DNA of 64,000 bases, taken from contig NZ_JADBHF010000006.1 in NCBI RefSeq assembly GCF_017808105.1, positions 1-64,000 on the forward strand. Direction: 5' to 3'. How positions within the stretch are numbered: position 1 is the first letter of the stretch; each line of letters starts with the position of its first letter. The translations under genes were made by a program, and so were the position numbers. The stretch is from Brevibacterium renqingii (lineage in GTDB: Bacteria > Actinomycetota > Actinomycetes > Actinomycetales > Brevibacteriaceae). Below, piece after piece: positions 63,209 through 64,000 of this stretch. Under the pieces are notes generated by a model. It was given only the letters and a program-made list of their open reading frames with translations, was not told where the DNA came from and did no database searches.

Positions 63209-64000
63209 ATGGCCGAGTCGAACAAACGTCGCCCGCTGCTCAACAAGGCGACGAAGGGCCCGTTGGTCTGGATCGTCATGGCACTGCTCGTGGTGTCCAT
63301 CGGCGCTCTGCTCTTCAGCCAGACCGGATTCAGCCAGATCGACACCGAACAGGGCCTGCAGCTGCTGGGGGACGACAAGGTCGAACAGGCCAAGATCGTC
63401 GACAAGGATCAGCGCGTCGACCTCACCCTCAAGGACGACTACAAGGTCGATGGCAAGGACTTCGGCAAGAAGGTCCAGTTCTTCTACGTCGAACAGCGCG
63501 GTGACCAGGTCATCAAGGCCGTCGACTCCGCCGCGCCGGACAAGGGCTTCACCGACGAGGTGCCCAAGCAGAGCTGGCTGATGTCCCTGCTGGGCACCCT
63601 CATCCCGTTCGTCATCATCTTCGTCGTCTTCTGGTTCCTCATCTCCCAGATGTCGGGCGGGAAGATGATGAACTTCGGCAAATCGAAGGCCAAGCTCGTC
63701 AACAAGGAGAACCCGGACGTCACCTTCAAAGACGTCGCCGGAGTCGACGAGGCACTCGAAGAGCTCGAGGAGATCAAGGAATTCCTCGCCGAACCCGAGA
63801 AGTTCAAGGCCGTGGGCGCGAAGATCCCCAAGGGCGTGCTCCTCTACGGCCAGCCCGGCACCGGTAAGACCCTCCTGGCCAAGGCCGTCGCCGGGGAGGC
63901 CGGAGTGCCCTTCTACTCGATCTCCGGTTCCGACTTCGTCGAAATGTACGTCGGCGTCGGCGCCTCGCGCGTGCGCGACCTGTTCGAGCAGGCGAAGTCC
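63209..64000 (+). CDS. ftsH: ATP-dependent zinc metalloprotease FtsH, 5' part
   Basis: The first 264 codons; the gene continues past the window. Start ATG behind GAGAGGA. Two membrane helices (about 19-38 and 112-132) flank the extracellular domain, then [19 protein letters not shown] opens the AAA+ domain with Walker A GQPGTGKT (about 214-221; Gln where Pro is usual) and [21 protein letters not shown]. The protease HExxH part lies outside. FtsH degrades damaged membrane proteins and short-lived regulators. Confidence 0.96.
   Translation, partial: MAESNKRRPLLNKATKGPLVWIVMALLVVSIGALLFSQTGFSQIDTEQGLQLLGDDKVEQAKIVDKDQRVDLTLKDDYKVDGKDFGKKVQFFYVEQRGDQVIKAVDSAAPDKGFTDEVPKQSWLMSLLGTLIPFVIIFVVFWFLISQMSGGKMMNFGKSKAKLVNKENPDVTFKDVAGVDEALEELEEIKEFLAEPEKFKAVGAKIPKGVLLYGQPGTGKTLLAKAVAGEAGVPFYSISGSDFVEMYVGVGASRVRDLFEQAKS

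Noticed and set aside
63849..63872. Gln in the FtsH Walker A box as a loss of function
   Set aside because: The changed position is outside the essential GxGKT core, which is intact.

Overview
The window is high-GC actinobacterial chromosome with dense, short-spaced genes. Content fits a Micrococcales genome, perhaps Brevibacterium-like; the genus is inference from gene content. The order matches Mycobacterium tuberculosis in two blocks: acs, tad locus, DUF1998 helicase, topA, holB (compare Rv3667, Rv3660c-Rv3654c, Rv3649, Rv3646c, Rv3644c), and ppa, dacB, zinc protease, tilS, hpt, ftsH (compare Rv3628, Rv3627c, Rv3626c, Rv3625c, Rv3624c, Rv3610c). No phage, insertion sequence or CRISPR array was seen. 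The first ~210 bases are poly-C low complexity and look like a contig-end artefact.

Layout. 0.2-5.3 kb: holin-X-like membrane protein, acetyl-CoA synthetase and a large repeat-rich membrane protein. 5.5-10.9 kb: Tad/Flp-type secretion locus (CpaE/Ssd, TadA, TadB, TadC, pilin-like DUF4244 protein, two TadE-like proteins), interrupted by a GNAT acetyltransferase gene. 10.9-23.3 kb: helicase, methyltransferase, topA, two small-molecule enzymes, a membrane-domain/thymidylate-kinase fusion, and holB. 23.4-24.8 kb: M20 peptidase and tRNA-Thr(CGT) with a clear promoter and terminator.

25.1-53.8 kb is a metabolic, transport and surface block lying between the two blocks that are close together in M. 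tuberculosis. It has a fatty-acid beta-oxidation pair (thiolase, FadB), a TetR-flanked acyl-CoA carboxylase/dehydrogenase operon typical of leucine breakdown, cardiolipin synthase, a HAD phosphatase, an NCS1 permease with a small membrane partner gene (39352-39519), ArsR with a frameshifted SRPBCC gene, MaoC and CitE-like enzymes that probably complete the leucine pathway, peptide deformylase, MsrA, a nitroreductase-like protein, an MFS pump, an RND pump, a CPBP protease and a cell-wall-anchored PhoX phosphatase.

53.9-64.0 kb: ppa, dacB, zinc protease and tilS, then an inserted group (cell-wall-anchored nuclease, amidohydrolase, CynX-type transporter), then hpt and the start of ftsH, which runs off the window.

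Most notable: two sortase-anchored phosphohydrolases, PhoX and an endonuclease/exonuclease-fold protein, each preceded by a PHO-box-like pair of 11-nt direct repeats (GTTCA N6 GTTCA), suggesting a phosphate-starvation surface system; a small membrane gene translationally coupled to the NCS1 permease; and an 86-bp tandem duplication in the SRPBCC gene whose copies differ only at five synonymous sites, pointing to allele recombination or a chimeric assembly.
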